DNA from: Bradyrhizobium iriomotense
GTDB taxonomy: Bacteria > Pseudomonadota > Alphaproteobacteria > Rhizobiales > Xanthobacteraceae
Assembly (NCBI RefSeq): GCF_018130765.1
Contig: NZ_JAFCJZ010000003.1
Coordinates: 372,001 to 436,000 of the forward strand
Reading direction: 5' to 3'
Length of the DNA stretch: 64,000 nt
This document shows, in pieces, positions 1 to 9,529 of this stretch. A program made the translations under genes and the position numbers. The number at the start of each line of letters is the position of its first letter. Positions within the stretch are counted from its first letter, which is position 1. Under the pieces are notes generated by a model. It saw only the letters and a list, made by a program, of their open reading frames with translations, was not told the origin of the DNA and ran no database searches.

Positions 1-724
1 GACCCTGCGCATCGAAGATCGGCGTTGCCAGCGTGCGCAGGCCGTAGGCGTTCTCTCCGTCGGAGACGGCATGGCCTTTCTTCTTCACCTGATCGAGCCG
101 GGAGAGCAGGGCATCGAGGTCGGTGAGCGTCCGCTCCGAGAGTTTGACGCGCGGCCGTGACTCCAATCGCGCGATCTGCTCGTCGCGGGCCAGATGCGCC
201 AGCATGACGTGGCCGAGCGCGGCGCTGTAGGCGGGGATGCGCGTGCCCGGCCGACGGTCCACCTTGTGGCGGTCGAGACCGGTGCCGATGCGCGCGAGAT
301 AGACCACGTCGCCGCCGTCGAGGATGCCGAGCGAGGCCGCATCGCCCACCGCAGGCACGAGCTCGCGCAGCAGCGGCTCGACGATGGTCCGCAAGGATCC
401 GTGCGACAGCACGGTATAGCCAAGATCGAGACAGGCGACGCCGAGGCGGAACCGGCGGCTCTGCGGAACCGCCTGGAGGTATCCGAGCTCGCACAGGGTC
501 TGGATCAGCCGGAACGCGGTGCCGCGATCGAGATCGGCGCGTGCGGCAATCTCACTCAGGGTGAGCTCGAAGCCCTCGCTGGTGAAACTCTTGAGCACGG
601 CAAACGCCTTGCCGACGGAAGCGACGTAATTCTTTGGATTTTTCGGTGTCGCTTCAGGCTTGCGTTTTGTGGTCTTGCTCTCAGCCTTGCTCTCAGTCTT
701 GGCCATGCCCGAATGCCCCGCCAT
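1..724 (-). CDS. IclR-family transcriptional regulator (C-terminus cut by window start)
   Basis: The visible 241 residues have a charged Lys-rich N-terminal tail, then a winged helix (about residues 32-85, with LSEIAARADLDRGTAFRLI as the recognition region), then the start of an IclR effector domain (RIGTGLDRHKVDRRPGTRIP, SDGENAYGLRTLATPIFD). The start at 724 is chosen as the longest supported; an in-frame ATG at 706 is also possible. The gene points away from the DapA-led operon and a perfect palindrome lies between them, so it is probably the local regulator of that operon and of itself. The effector is unknown but plausibly a sugar acid or an intermediate of the operon. The family assignment is firm; the regulatory target is inferred. 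Confidence 0.93.
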   Translation of the reverse strand, partial: MAGHSGMAKTESKAESKTTKRKPEATPKNPKNYVASVGKAFAVLKSFTSEGFELTLSEIAARADLDRGTAFRLIQTLCELGYLQAVPQSRRFRLGVACLDLGYTVLSHGSLRTIVEPLLRELVPAVGDAASLGILDGGDVVYLARIGTGLDRHKVDRRPGTRIPAYSAALGHVMLAHLARDEQIARLESRPRVKLSERTLTDLDALLSRLDQVKKKGHAVSDGENAYGLRTLATPIFDAQG

Positions 725-783
725 GACTGCCGCCCTTGACGCGGCGGCAGCCTGCTCTTACCAACGGGACAGATCATAACAAA

Positions 784-800
784 TGTTCGCATTCCGAACA
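784..800. promoter_or_regulatory. IclR-type operator palindrome TGTTCG-N5-CGAACA
   Basis: A perfect 6-bp inverted repeat with a 5-bp spacer (TGTTCGCATTCCGAACA) lies in the gap between the divergent iclR gene and the DapA-led operon. IclR proteins usually bind short inverted repeats of this geometry next to their own gene. The site lies about 27 bp before the TTG at 827, where it could block or activate the operon. Binding is inferred from position and symmetry. Confidence 0.6.
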
Positions 801-826
801 ATATCGAATTGACGATCGGAGGAAGT

Positions 827-1750
827 TTGTCGACATCATCGCTACACCCTCATGGTGTGTTCTCCGCCGCGTTGACGCCCCTCGACGCCGAACTCGCCCC
901 CGATCATGCGCGCTTCGTCGCGCATTGCCGCTATCTGCTGGACGAAGGCTGCGACGGCATCGCGCTGCTGGGGACCACGGGCGAGGCGAACTCCTTCTCC
1001 GCGGCTGAGCGCATGGCCCTGCTCGAGGCGGCGGTGGCCGCGGGCATCGCGCCGCGGCGGCTTCTCCCCGGAACGGGCGTCGCTGCGCTTACCGAGACCA
1101 TCGCGCTGACGCGTCACGCGCTGTCGGTCGGTGTCGATACCGTGGTGATGCTGCCGCCGTTCTACTACAAGGGCGTCAGCGATGACGGCATCTACGCGTC
1201 CTACAGCGAAGTCGTGCAGCGCATCGGCGATGCCAGGCTCAAGGTCGTGCTCTATCACATCCCGCAGATGTCGGCGCAGCCGATCTCGCATGCGCTGATC
1301 GATCGGTTGCGCAAGGCCTATCCGGCCGTCTTCACCGGCATCAAGGATTCCTCCGGCGACTTCGCCAACATGACCGCGATGGTCGAGCGCTTCCCCGGCT
1401 TTTCGGTTCTCGTCGGGGCCGATCCGCTGCTGCTGCCGCTGCTGCGCAAGGGCGGGGCGGGCTGCATCACCGCGACCTCGAACCTCATCGCGCGCGACCT
1501 TGCCTATGTCTACAAGCATTTTCGCGACAGCGACGATGATGCGGCGCTCAAGGCGGCACAGGCGCGTATCGTGAAAGCGCGCGAGCTGGTCTCGCGCTTC
1601 CCGCAGATGGCCTCGCTGAAGACGATCGTCGCTGAACGCACCGGCCATGCCGGATGGCAGCGCCTGCGGCCGCCGCTGGAGTCGCTGCCGCCGGCTCAAG
1701 CGAAAGAGCTGCTTGCAGATGCTGCGGCATTCGCTGCCGCCACCGTCTAG
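827..1750 (+). CDS. DapA-family (dihydrodipicolinate synthase/N-acetylneuraminate lyase) aldolase
   Basis: A class I aldolase/lyase of about 307 residues, the usual family length. It shows the pyruvate-binding GTTGE motif, the catalytic Tyr in LYHIP, and the Schiff-base Lys in GIKDSSGD (about residue 173). The start is uncertain: TTG at 827 follows GGAGG at 818-822 with only 4 nt between, while an in-frame TTG at 809 has no Shine-Dalgarno and lies just after the operator. In a sugar-acid operon the likely job is retro-aldol cleavage or dehydration of a 2-keto-3-deoxy acid rather than lysine synthesis. It is first in an operon with genes at 1778, 3214, 4323, 5374 and 6561. The fold is certain; the substrate is unknown. 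Confidence 0.9.
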   Translation: MSTSSLHPHGVFSAALTPLDAELAPDHARFVAHCRYLLDEGCDGIALLGTTGEANSFSAAERMALLEAAVAAGIAPRRLLPGTGVAALTETIALTRHALSVGVDTVVMLPPFYYKGVSDDGIYASYSEVVQRIGDARLKVVLYHIPQMSAQPISHALIDRLRKAYPAVFTGIKDSSGDFANMTAMVERFPGFSVLVGADPLLLPLLRKGGAGCITATSNLIARDLAYVYKHFRDSDDDAALKAAQARIVKARELVSRFPQMASLKTIVAERTGHAGWQRLRPPLESLPPAQAKELLADAAAFAAATV

Positions 1751-1777
1751 AATAAGCCCGGGCGACGAGGCGAACCG

Positions 1778-3217
1778 ATGTCCGAGTCTTTCCAGGATGC
1801 GCTGACCGGGCTCGCCGCGATCGTCGGCGACAAGCACGTCATCGCGCCCGGACCTGACCAGGAGCCCTATGTGGTGGACTGGCGCGGGCGCTACCACGGC
1901 CGTGCGGTCGCGGTGGTGAAGCCGGGCTCGACCGCCGAGGTCGCCGCCGTCGTGAAGTTCTGCGCCGCCAGGCGGCTCGCGATCGTGCCGCAGGGTGGCA
2001 ACACCGGCATGTGCGGGGCGGCGACGCCGGACGATCACGCGGGCAATGTCGTGATCCGGCTCGACCGCATGCGCACCGTGCGCGACGTCAGCCCGCTCGC
2101 CAACACGATCACGGTGGAAGCCGGCTGCATCCTTGCCGAGGTGCAGAACGCGGCGCGGGACGTCGATCGCTATTTTCCCCTGAGCCTTGGCGCCGAGGGC
2201 TCCTGCCAGATCGGCGGCAACATCTCGACCAATGCCGGCGGCACCGCCGTGCTGCGCTACGGTCCGACGCGCGATCTCGTGCTCGGGCTGGAGGTCGTGC
2301 TGCCCGATGGTCGCGTCTTCAACGGGTTGCGCGCGCTGCGCAAGGACAATACGGGCTACGCGCTCAAGCAGCTCTTCATCGGCGCGGAGGGCACGCTCGG
2401 CATCGTCACCGCGGCGGTGCTGAAACTGTTCGCGCCGCCGCGCAGCTCCGCCCTGGCGCTGTTGAAGCTGCAGAGCGTGGAGCAGGCGCTCGAGATCATG
2501 CAGCGCCTGCGCGGCGCGGTCGGCGACCGGCTCGGCAGCCTCGAGATCATGTCGCGTTCGCAGATCGAGGCGATCGCCGCGACCGTGCCGCATGTCACCA
2601 TCCCCTTCGAGCTGACGACGCCATGGTATCTGATCGTCGAGCTGACCGACACGCTCGCGGGCGTCGATCTTAGCGAGCCGCTGGCGACGGTGCTTGCGGA
2701 CGCGATGGAAGCGGGGCTCGCCGAGGACGCCATCTTGGCCTCCAATCTGGCGCAGGCGAAGGCGATCTGGGCTGTCAGGCACAGCGTCTCCGAAGGCAAC
2801 AAGCGCAGCGGCTATGTGGTGTCGCATGACAGCGTGGTGCCGCTGGAGCGCCAGGCGGCTTTCGTCAACAATGTCGAGGCGCGGATCAAGGCCGCTGTGC
2901 CGCATGCGAACGTCGTGATGCACGGCCATATCGGCGATGGTAACATCCACGTCGTGGCCTTGATCGATCGGGTGCATTGCCAGGACCCGGAAGCGACGGC
3001 GAGGCTGGTGGCTGAGATCAACGAGATCGTCGATGACGAGACCGCGGCGCAGGGCGGGGCGATCAGTGCCGAACACGGCATCGGCATCACCAATCGCGGC
3101 CGGCTCGCGCGGGTCGCCGATCCGCTCGACATCGCGCTGATGCGCGACATCAAGCAATTGCTCGATCCGCATGGTCTGATGAATCCCGGCAAGATTTTTG
3201 GCGCGGGAGCGAGATGA
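1778..3217 (+). CDS. FAD-binding oxidoreductase, D-2-hydroxyacid dehydrogenase (GlcD/D2HGDH) type
   Basis: This 479-residue protein has a PCMH/VAO-type FAD domain at the N-terminus (VKPGSTAEVAAVVKF, then the PQGGNTGMCGAA pyrophosphate loop) and a C-terminal FAD-oxidase cap with HGHIGDGNIHV and GAISAEHGIGI, typical of D-lactate, glycolate and D-2-hydroxyglutarate dehydrogenases. It has no signal peptide or membrane segment, so it should be a soluble dehydrogenase passing electrons to an unidentified acceptor. It begins 27 bp after the aldolase gene and overlaps the kinase gene by 4 bp, so it is translationally coupled. It probably oxidises a 2-hydroxy sugar acid to the 2-keto acid. The exact substrate is not readable from sequence. 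Confidence 0.93.
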   Translation: MSESFQDALTGLAAIVGDKHVIAPGPDQEPYVVDWRGRYHGRAVAVVKPGSTAEVAAVVKFCAARRLAIVPQGGNTGMCGAATPDDHAGNVVIRLDRMRTVRDVSPLANTITVEAGCILAEVQNAARDVDRYFPLSLGAEGSCQIGGNISTNAGGTAVLRYGPTRDLVLGLEVVLPDGRVFNGLRALRKDNTGYALKQLFIGAEGTLGIVTAAVLKLFAPPRSSALALLKLQSVEQALEIMQRLRGAVGDRLGSLEIMSRSQIEAIAATVPHVTIPFELTTPWYLIVELTDTLAGVDLSEPLATVLADAMEAGLAEDAILASNLAQAKAIWAVRHSVSEGNKRSGYVVSHDSVVPLERQAAFVNNVEARIKAAVPHANVVMHGHIGDGNIHVVALIDRVHCQDPEATARLVAEINEIVDDETAAQGGAISAEHGIGITNRGRLARVADPLDIALMRDIKQLLDPHGLMNPGKIFGAGAR

Positions 3218-4322
3218 CGATGACGAGCGTCCGCCTGCTTGCTGACGATCTCACCGGTGCGCTCGACACCGCGGCGGAGTTCGTCGGCCTGTGCGGACCG
3301 TTCGACGTCACCTGGCCGGAGGCACCCGCGACGTCGGGCTCCGGGAGCCTCGCGATCGACAGTGGCACGCGGGAGCGGTCGAGGGCCGAGAGCGTCGAGA
3401 TCGTCGGCCGGCTGGCGCCGCAGCTTCAGGGAGCGACGATCGCCTACAAGAAGTTCGACAGCCTCCTGCGTGGGGCGTGGGCGGCCGAGCTCGGCGCCTG
3501 CCTGCGCAGCGGCCATTGGGCATCCTGTGTGGTCGCGCCCGCGTTCGACTATCAGGGGCGCCGCACCGCAGGCGGCCAGCAATTTGCGCGCAACGTGCAA
3601 GGCGAGTGGCACCGGGTCGGCGACAATTTGCTGGATCAGTTGAGACAAGACGGCATCGAGGCGCGACAGGTCGGCTCCGATACGCTGTCGCATGGCGGCG
3701 TTCAGGTGTTCGATGCCGAGAGCGACATCGACCTCGATCGCGTCGTCGAGATGGGATGGCGCATGCCGGGGCCCGTGCTGTGGTGCGGAAGCGGCGGATT
3801 GGCCGGCGCGCTCGCGCGCAGTCACCGTGCCGATGCGCCGAGCCAACTGAAGTTGCCGGTGCTGGGGCTGTTCGGCTCCGATCAGCCCGCCACCGCCTCC
3901 CAGCTGGCTGCGTGCGGAGAGGCGACGATTGCGCTTTCGGAAGGCGAGGGCGCGACGCGCGTTCAGCGCAAGCTGGCCGAGGACCGCGTCGCCATGGTCA
4001 AATTCTCACTCGCCGAAGGCCTGTCGCGCGCTGAAGCGGCGCAGCGGATCGCGCGCGAGATGGCGGCATTGATTGCGGCGCTCGATCCGCCCGGCACATT
4101 GATCGTCGCCGGCGGCGAGACCTTGAAGGCCGCATGTGTTGCCCTTGGCGCGCATGCGCTCCAGGTGACAGGACGCATCGTACCGGGATTGCCGCGTTCG
4201 ATCCTGCAAGGCGGGCGCTGGGCCGGTGTCGACGTCGTTTCAAAGTCTGGAGCGTTCGGCAACAGCGAGCTGTGGCGCGACCTGCTCCGGGACAATCATC
4301 TGCTCAGAATGGAGAGTCCGAT

Positions 4323-4326
<4 letters not shown>
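3214..4326 (+). CDS. Four-carbon acid sugar kinase family protein (DUF1537)
   Basis: A 370-residue DUF1537 kinase. The N-terminal signature LLADDLTGALDTAAEF binds the sugar acid; the C-terminal nucleotide-binding domain carries IVAGGETLKAA and a Gly-rich stretch near GRWAGVDVVSKSGAFG. Family members phosphorylate D-threonate, D-erythronate, 2-oxo-tetronates or related acids. The adjacent PdxA2 gene is the classic partner for a D-threonate or D-erythronate 4-kinase, giving dihydroxyacetone phosphate after oxidation and decarboxylation. ATGA overlaps at both ends (3214-3217 and 4323-4326) show tight coupling. The family is sure; tetronate specificity is an inference from context. Confidence 0.92.
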
Positions 4327-5360
<1,034 letters not shown>

Positions 5361-5373
5361 GATCGAACGCACG

Positions 5374-6504
5374 ATGACCAACGCCTTCACGCCCATCGAA
5401 ATCCAACGCCCCACCATCCTGGAGTTCGGCAACGGCACGATCACCGCGGCGGCGCGTTTCGCCGAGCGGATCGGCGCCAAGCGGCCGCTGGTGATCTCGG
5501 ACCCGTTCAACGCGCGCCGCGTCGACACGCTGGCGCTGCCGGGTGCCGTGAAGGTGTTCGGCGACGTGAAGCCTGAGCCGGACCTGCCGAATCTCGAGAA
5601 GGCGGTGGCGATGGCGAAGGACGCCAAGCCCGATCTCGTCGTCGGCTTCGGCGGCGGCAGCGCGATGGATCTCGCCAAGCTGGTCGCGGTGATGTGCAGG
5701 TCTGACGTGCCCTTTGCCGACATCGTCGGGCCGGAGAAGGTCGCGGGCCGCAGCGTGGCGCTGATGCAGATCCCGACCACGTCGGGCACCGGCAGCGAGG
5801 CCGGCACCCGCGCGCTGGTCACCGATCCCGTCAGCCAGAACAAGCAGGCGGTGCAGAGCCGCTTCATGCTCGCCGATATCGCCATCGTCGATCCGGACCT
5901 GACCATGACCGTGCCGAAGGAGGTGACGGCGGCGACTGGCGTCGATGCGCTGGCGCATTGCGTCGAGGCCTATACCAGCCGCAAGGCGCACCCGACGATC
6001 GATCTCTACGCGCTCGAAGGCGCGCGGCTGGTCGGACGCTATCTCAAGCGCGCGGTGGCCGATGGCGGCGACCGCGAGGCGCGCGCTGGTCTTTCCCTGG
6101 CCTCGCTGTATGGCGGCTATTGCCTGGGACCGGTGAACACCACGGCAGGCCACGCGGTGGCCTATCCGCTGGGCACGCGCCATCATGTCGCGCATGGCCT
6201 GGCCTGTGCGGTGATCTTCCCGCACACGCTGGCCTTCAACATGTCCGCGGTGGAAGACAAGACCGTCGCCGTGCTGGGGGCGCTGGGGCTTCCCGAACAA
6301 CGCGACCCGAAGCTCGCGTTCGAGGCGACCTACGCGTTCTGCAAGGATCTCGGCATCGAGATGCGGCTGTCCGCGCTCGGCGTGCCCAAAAACGACCTCG
6401 GCGTGATGGCCGACGAGGCGCACGCCATTCGCCGCCTGCTCGACAACAACCCGCGCGATTTGAGCCGGGATGCGATCCTCAACATGTACGAGGTCGCGTT
6501 CTAA
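5374..6504 (+). CDS. Iron-containing (group III) alcohol dehydrogenase
   Basis: This 376-residue Fe-ADH has the NAD(P)-binding GGGS (residues 93-96), PTTSGTGSE, and the metal set Asp191, His195, His260 and His274 (GVDALAHCVEAY, TAGHAVAYP, HHVAHG). The C-terminus RRLLDNNPRDLS is typical of the alcohol dehydrogenase/maleylacetate reductase branch. It starts 13 bp after pdxA2, so it is in the operon. It may reduce an aldehyde product of the aldolase or oxidise a polyol or hydroxy acid to feed the pathway. The oxidoreductase class is certain; the direction and substrate are unknown. Confidence 0.92.
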   Translation: MTNAFTPIEIQRPTILEFGNGTITAAARFAERIGAKRPLVISDPFNARRVDTLALPGAVKVFGDVKPEPDLPNLEKAVAMAKDAKPDLVVGFGGGSAMDLAKLVAVMCRSDVPFADIVGPEKVAGRSVALMQIPTTSGTGSEAGTRALVTDPVSQNKQAVQSRFMLADIAIVDPDLTMTVPKEVTAATGVDALAHCVEAYTSRKAHPTIDLYALEGARLVGRYLKRAVADGGDREARAGLSLASLYGGYCLGPVNTTAGHAVAYPLGTRHHVAHGLACAVIFPHTLAFNMSAVEDKTVAVLGALGLPEQRDPKLAFEATYAFCKDLGIEMRLSALGVPKNDLGVMADEAHAIRRLLDNNPRDLSRDAILNMYEVAF

Positions 6505-6560
6505 CTGCTCTCTGCCGTGCGCGGCCAATCAACAACACAGTGAAAGTAGAGGAAACTTCG

Positions 6561-7532
6561 ATGAGATCGATGTGGCTTGGTCTTATGTCAGCAGTGTTGC
6601 TGGCGACGTCGCCGGTGAAGGCGCAGGACGGTTATCCGTCCAAGCAGGTGACGGTGATCGTTCCCTTCGCCGCCGGCGGTACCGCCGACATTTTCGCGCG
6701 CATGGTCTCGAACCATTTGCAGGTGAAGCTCGGCAAGCCCTTCGTGGTGGAAAATGTCGGCGGCGCCGGCTCGATCCTCGGCGTGACGCGGCTGGCGAAG
6801 TCGGCGCCTGACGGCATCACGCTCGGCCTTGCCAGCACATCCGCGCTCGCGATCAACCCGTCGCTCTACGGCCGGAAGCTGAGCTACCAGCCGGACAAGG
6901 ATCTGGTGCCGGTCGCCCAGATCAGCGTCGTGCCCAACGTGCTCGTCGTCAATCCCAACAAGATCAAGGCGCGTACCGTGCCTGATCTGATCGCCTATCT
7001 GAAGGCCAACCCGGACAAGGTCTCGTTCGGCTCGGCCGGCGTCGGCACCTCGCAGCATCTGGCCGGCGAGCTGTTTCAGCAGATGACCGGCACCAAGATG
7101 GTGCACGTGCCCTACAAGGGCTCGAGCCAGATGCTGACGGACCTGCTCAGCGGCCAGATCGATCTCGCCTTCGACAACGTGCCGCTGCTGCTGCCGCAGG
7201 TGAAGACCGGCCAGCTCGCGATGCTTGCGACGGCAACGCCGAAGCGGGCCGACTTCGATCCGCAGGTCCCGGCGGTGGCGGAATTCCTGCCGGGCTTCGA
7301 GGCCGTGGCCTGGCACGGCTTCTTCGTGCCTGCGGGCACGCCGAAGCCGATCGTCGAAAAGCTCTCGGCTGAGATCCGCTCCTTCATGCAGCAGCCGGAG
7401 ACGGTGCAGAAGATGGCCGAGCTCGGCGCGACCGCGGTGGCGGTGGATTCGGAGCCGTTCGCAGCCTACATCGCCGCGGAAACGACACGCTGGAAGAAGG
7501 TGATTGAAGCCGCGAACATCAAGCTGGAGTAG
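6561..7532 (+). CDS. TctC/Bug-family tripartite tricarboxylate transporter substrate-binding protein
   Basis: A 323-residue periplasmic binding protein. It has a signal peptide (residues 1-21, cleavage after PVKA) and the Bug-fold signatures YPSKQVTVIVPFAAGGTAD, VENVGGAGS and HVPYKGSSQMLTDLLSGQID. AGAGGAAA-like sequence at 6547-6554 (TAGAGGAAA) precedes the ATG. It is the last gene of the operon. No TctA or TctB membrane genes follow; the next genes are on the other strand, so it either uses membrane components encoded elsewhere or serves as a sensor, as orphan Bug proteins often do. The likely ligand is the carboxylate degraded by the operon. Confidence 0.94.
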   Translation: MRSMWLGLMSAVLLATSPVKAQDGYPSKQVTVIVPFAAGGTADIFARMVSNHLQVKLGKPFVVENVGGAGSILGVTRLAKSAPDGITLGLASTSALAINPSLYGRKLSYQPDKDLVPVAQISVVPNVLVVNPNKIKARTVPDLIAYLKANPDKVSFGSAGVGTSQHLAGELFQQMTGTKMVHVPYKGSSQMLTDLLSGQIDLAFDNVPLLLPQVKTGQLAMLATATPKRADFDPQVPAVAEFLPGFEAVAWHGFFVPAGTPKPIVEKLSAEIRSFMQQPETVQKMAELGATAVAVDSEPFAAYIAAETTRWKKVIEAANIKLE

Positions 7533-7579
7533 GTGTAGAGAACGACATCAGATATGGCTCCGGACCGGATGGCGGCCAA

Positions 7580-8566
7580 TCAGTTTGTCGGCTCATTGAA
7601 AGTGCACGTCACGTCAATCGAGCCATCTTTATTCCGCCGTAGCTCCGGGGTCGAGACGGAAACGGTACGATAGGGATCCGCGAAAGCCTCGCGCATGTGG
7701 ATCATGAGCGCCTTGTCGTCCAGCGTCATCAAGCGCCCCGGCGCGAGTGGCCCATTGGTTGTTGCTCGCGCCAGGCAATATTTGAAATCCACCGAACCAT
7801 AAGCGGGAAGTGGGAACAATTTGCGGCTGGGAGGGTCTGTCGGCCGCTCCACCACCCATTCCACCGATGATCCAAGCGGCAGGATTGCGCCTGGAGGCCG
7901 GGCGAGAAACGAGCGAAACTCGCCGCTGTTCTGGTTCTTGATGAAGAAGAGCACGTCTCCGCTGACCTGAACGGCAAGACCGGCAAGGATCTCGTCGCCG
8001 GCGTCGATCGGGAGGTTGTCGATCAGCGTGATTGCTTGTGGGGGCGCGCCGGTCCCTCCATCCAACGCAGAGTTGCGCCACCACTCCCACCACACGAAGT
8101 GTTGGGGCTTGTGATTCGGCCAGTGGCCGGTGCCGATTTGAGGCAGGGAGATGTTCGCAATCGCGCCGTTGTGGCCGTCGAGGCCCACCCATAACAACGA
8201 TCTTGGATCGTTCGAGGGCGTGAAAAGCGCCGGTGCCGACGGCAGGCTCACTTTCGGCGCATTCCATCCAGCCGCGGCGAAGACGATCCGCTCCGGCGCG
8301 GACGGAGCGATGAGTGCACCTGACCAGTTCATCAGCGACTGGAGCGGACCTCCCAGCAACGGAGGATCGATGGTGCTGAATGTTGGTCGTCGTGCTGTGA
8401 ATGGCGACGACACGAGCCTTTTCCAGAACTCGAACAGGCGCGGCTCGGCGACGGAATCCGGCTTTTGTGGAATGCCGTAGAGATCGAGCTTGTCGGGTGT
8501 CGCGTCGAGAAGATTGAAGCCGTTGGGCACGACTTCGTAGAAGCCGTAGCTGTCATTCTCCGGCAT
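7580..8566 (-). CDS. G1-family (eqolisin-type) glutamic peptidase-like protein
   Basis: This 328-residue protein matches the G1/A4 peptidase fold. It has NWSGALI (80-83), an AGWNAPKV strand, LLWVGLDG (about 125-131), the candidate catalytic Gln143 in LPQIGTG, the WWEWW strand (159-163), and the candidate catalytic Glu236 in SSVEWVVE followed by YGSVDF. The first 75 residues form a Pro-rich head (VPNGFNLLDATPDKLDLYGIP) in place of a classical pre-pro region, and no signal peptide is visible. The start at 8566 has an AGGAAAAA-type ribosome site and overlaps the haloperoxidase gene by 14 bp, so the two are coupled. Known G1 enzymes are acid endopeptidases of fungi and some bacteria. Activity here is inferred from the conserved Gln/Glu pair. 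Confidence 0.8.
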   Translation of the reverse strand: MPENDSYGFYEVVPNGFNLLDATPDKLDLYGIPQKPDSVAEPRLFEFWKRLVSSPFTARRPTFSTIDPPLLGGPLQSLMNWSGALIAPSAPERIVFAAAGWNAPKVSLPSAPALFTPSNDPRSLLWVGLDGHNGAIANISLPQIGTGHWPNHKPQHFVWWEWWRNSALDGGTGAPPQAITLIDNLPIDAGDEILAGLAVQVSGDVLFFIKNQNSGEFRSFLARPPGAILPLGSSVEWVVERPTDPPSRKLFPLPAYGSVDFKYCLARATTNGPLAPGRLMTLDDKALMIHMREAFADPYRTVSVSTPELRRNKDGSIDVTCTFNEPTN

Positions 8567-9494
8567 TTTTTCCTCCCGTGAAGACGCCGGTGTCCTTCCA
8601 CTCGCGCTTCGCATTGTCGACGAGCTCTGCGAACTTCGGCAGGTAGGTCCGATCCAGGAGAATTTTTCTGGTGATCGCCGTCGCCAGCTTCACTCCCGCC
8701 CTCGTATCCGACGGATAGTGTAGGCCGGCGATCTCGCGATTCCGCGAAACTCTGTCGGCGAGAACGCTAAGCGACTTTTCGATCGTGGTTCTCTCAGGAG
8801 CTTCCGGAGTTGGATCACCGAGCCACTTCGGCATCACTTCGGTGAGGAGCGCCGCAAAAACGTGCGATTGGGTGGCGTGGCCGCTAGGGAAGGAGGCGTG
8901 CCCGCCGTGCTGGATCGGCGACATCAGTCCGGGGACTACCTGCGTAGGGCGCGGACGATTGAAATGCGCCTTGTAGTGCATCGAGATCAGGGCGGTGAGG
9001 GCATCGGCAACGATCAACATGCGCGATGTCGCCGGATGTGTCGTCGCCGTGGCGGACACGAGGTGCAGAAACTTGCTGATGAACTCGTCGGCCTCGGTCA
9101 CGATTTCGTCGATTGCATCGGCGCGCTCGGAGAGTGGTACGGCGGTCATCCTTCTCAACTCGACAATGTCGACTTCGAGATCGCCGTCCCATGGCGTCGG
9201 TCCCGCGCCAAGCAGTGCAAACCCGCCGAGTCGCTCGAGCCAATCTGCCCGACTGGCGAGATCGGACATCACGACCCACGCGTACCACCGGGTCGACCAG
9301 AGCCGCGTGCCGAAACCGGCGGTATTGAATGTGACTTCGCTGATTCCAGGATCCCCTGCGAACGGAAGATTGGCGCGGTCGGCGAACATGGCGCCGCCCG
9401 ATCCGCCGGTGCCGCCGTATCCTCCATAGCCGCCATATCCTCCGTAGCCGCCATACCCGCCGTAGCCGCCGTATCCTCCGTATCCGCCCGCCAT
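8553..9494 (-). CDS. Vanadium-dependent haloperoxidase/PAP2-superfamily protein with GGY-repeat head
   Basis: A 313-residue protein with the acid phosphatase/vanadium haloperoxidase core: K175-x6-R182P, PSGH (Ser204-Gly-His206), and R253-x5-His259-x3-Asp263 (HYPSD). The first 34 residues are a low-complexity Gly/Tyr run with eight GGY units, then GGT and GGS. No signal peptide or membrane span is seen, which favours a soluble haloperoxidase-like enzyme over a membrane lipid phosphatase. The start at 9494 is set by GAGGAGG (9501-9507 region on the minus strand). It lies between the large regulator upstream and the overlapping glutamic peptidase downstream. Whether it halogenates or dephosphorylates cannot be told from the motifs. 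Confidence 0.88.
   Translation of the reverse strand: MAGGYGGYGGYGGYGGYGGYGGYGGYGGTGGSGGAMFADRANLPFAGDPGISEVTFNTAGFGTRLWSTRWYAWVVMSDLASRADWLERLGGFALLGAGPTPWDGDLEVDIVELRRMTAVPLSERADAIDEIVTEADEFISKFLHLVSATATTHPATSRMLIVADALTALISMHYKAHFNRPRPTQVVPGLMSPIQHGGHASFPSGHATQSHVFAALLTEVMPKWLGDPTPEAPERTTIEKSLSVLADRVSRNREIAGLHYPSDTRAGVKLATAITRKILLDRTYLPKFAELVDNAKREWKDTGVFTGGKNAGE
9417..9488 (-). repeat. Eight 9-bp units coding for (Gly-Gly-Tyr)8
   Basis: Residues 3-26 of the haloperoxidase-like protein are eight consecutive GGY triplets. Both Tyr codons (TAC five times, TAT three) and three Gly codons are used, and GGAGGA and GGCGGC units partly alternate. The units are therefore not freshly duplicated copies, and selection on the protein sequence is likely. 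Confidence 0.9.
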
Positions 9495-9529
9495 ATGTGC
9501 CTCCTCTGGTGCGATTTGTCGGTGCTGCC

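Noticed and set aside
842..3172. A long open frame (776 codons) on the minus strand over the first two operon genes
   Set aside because: It is antisense to two clear genes, spans the gap between them, and has an Arg/His-rich composition typical of GC-rich antisense frames.
9417..9488. The GGY repeat as a CRISPR-like or satellite array
   Set aside because: Units are 9 bp, in-frame and coding, with no spacers.
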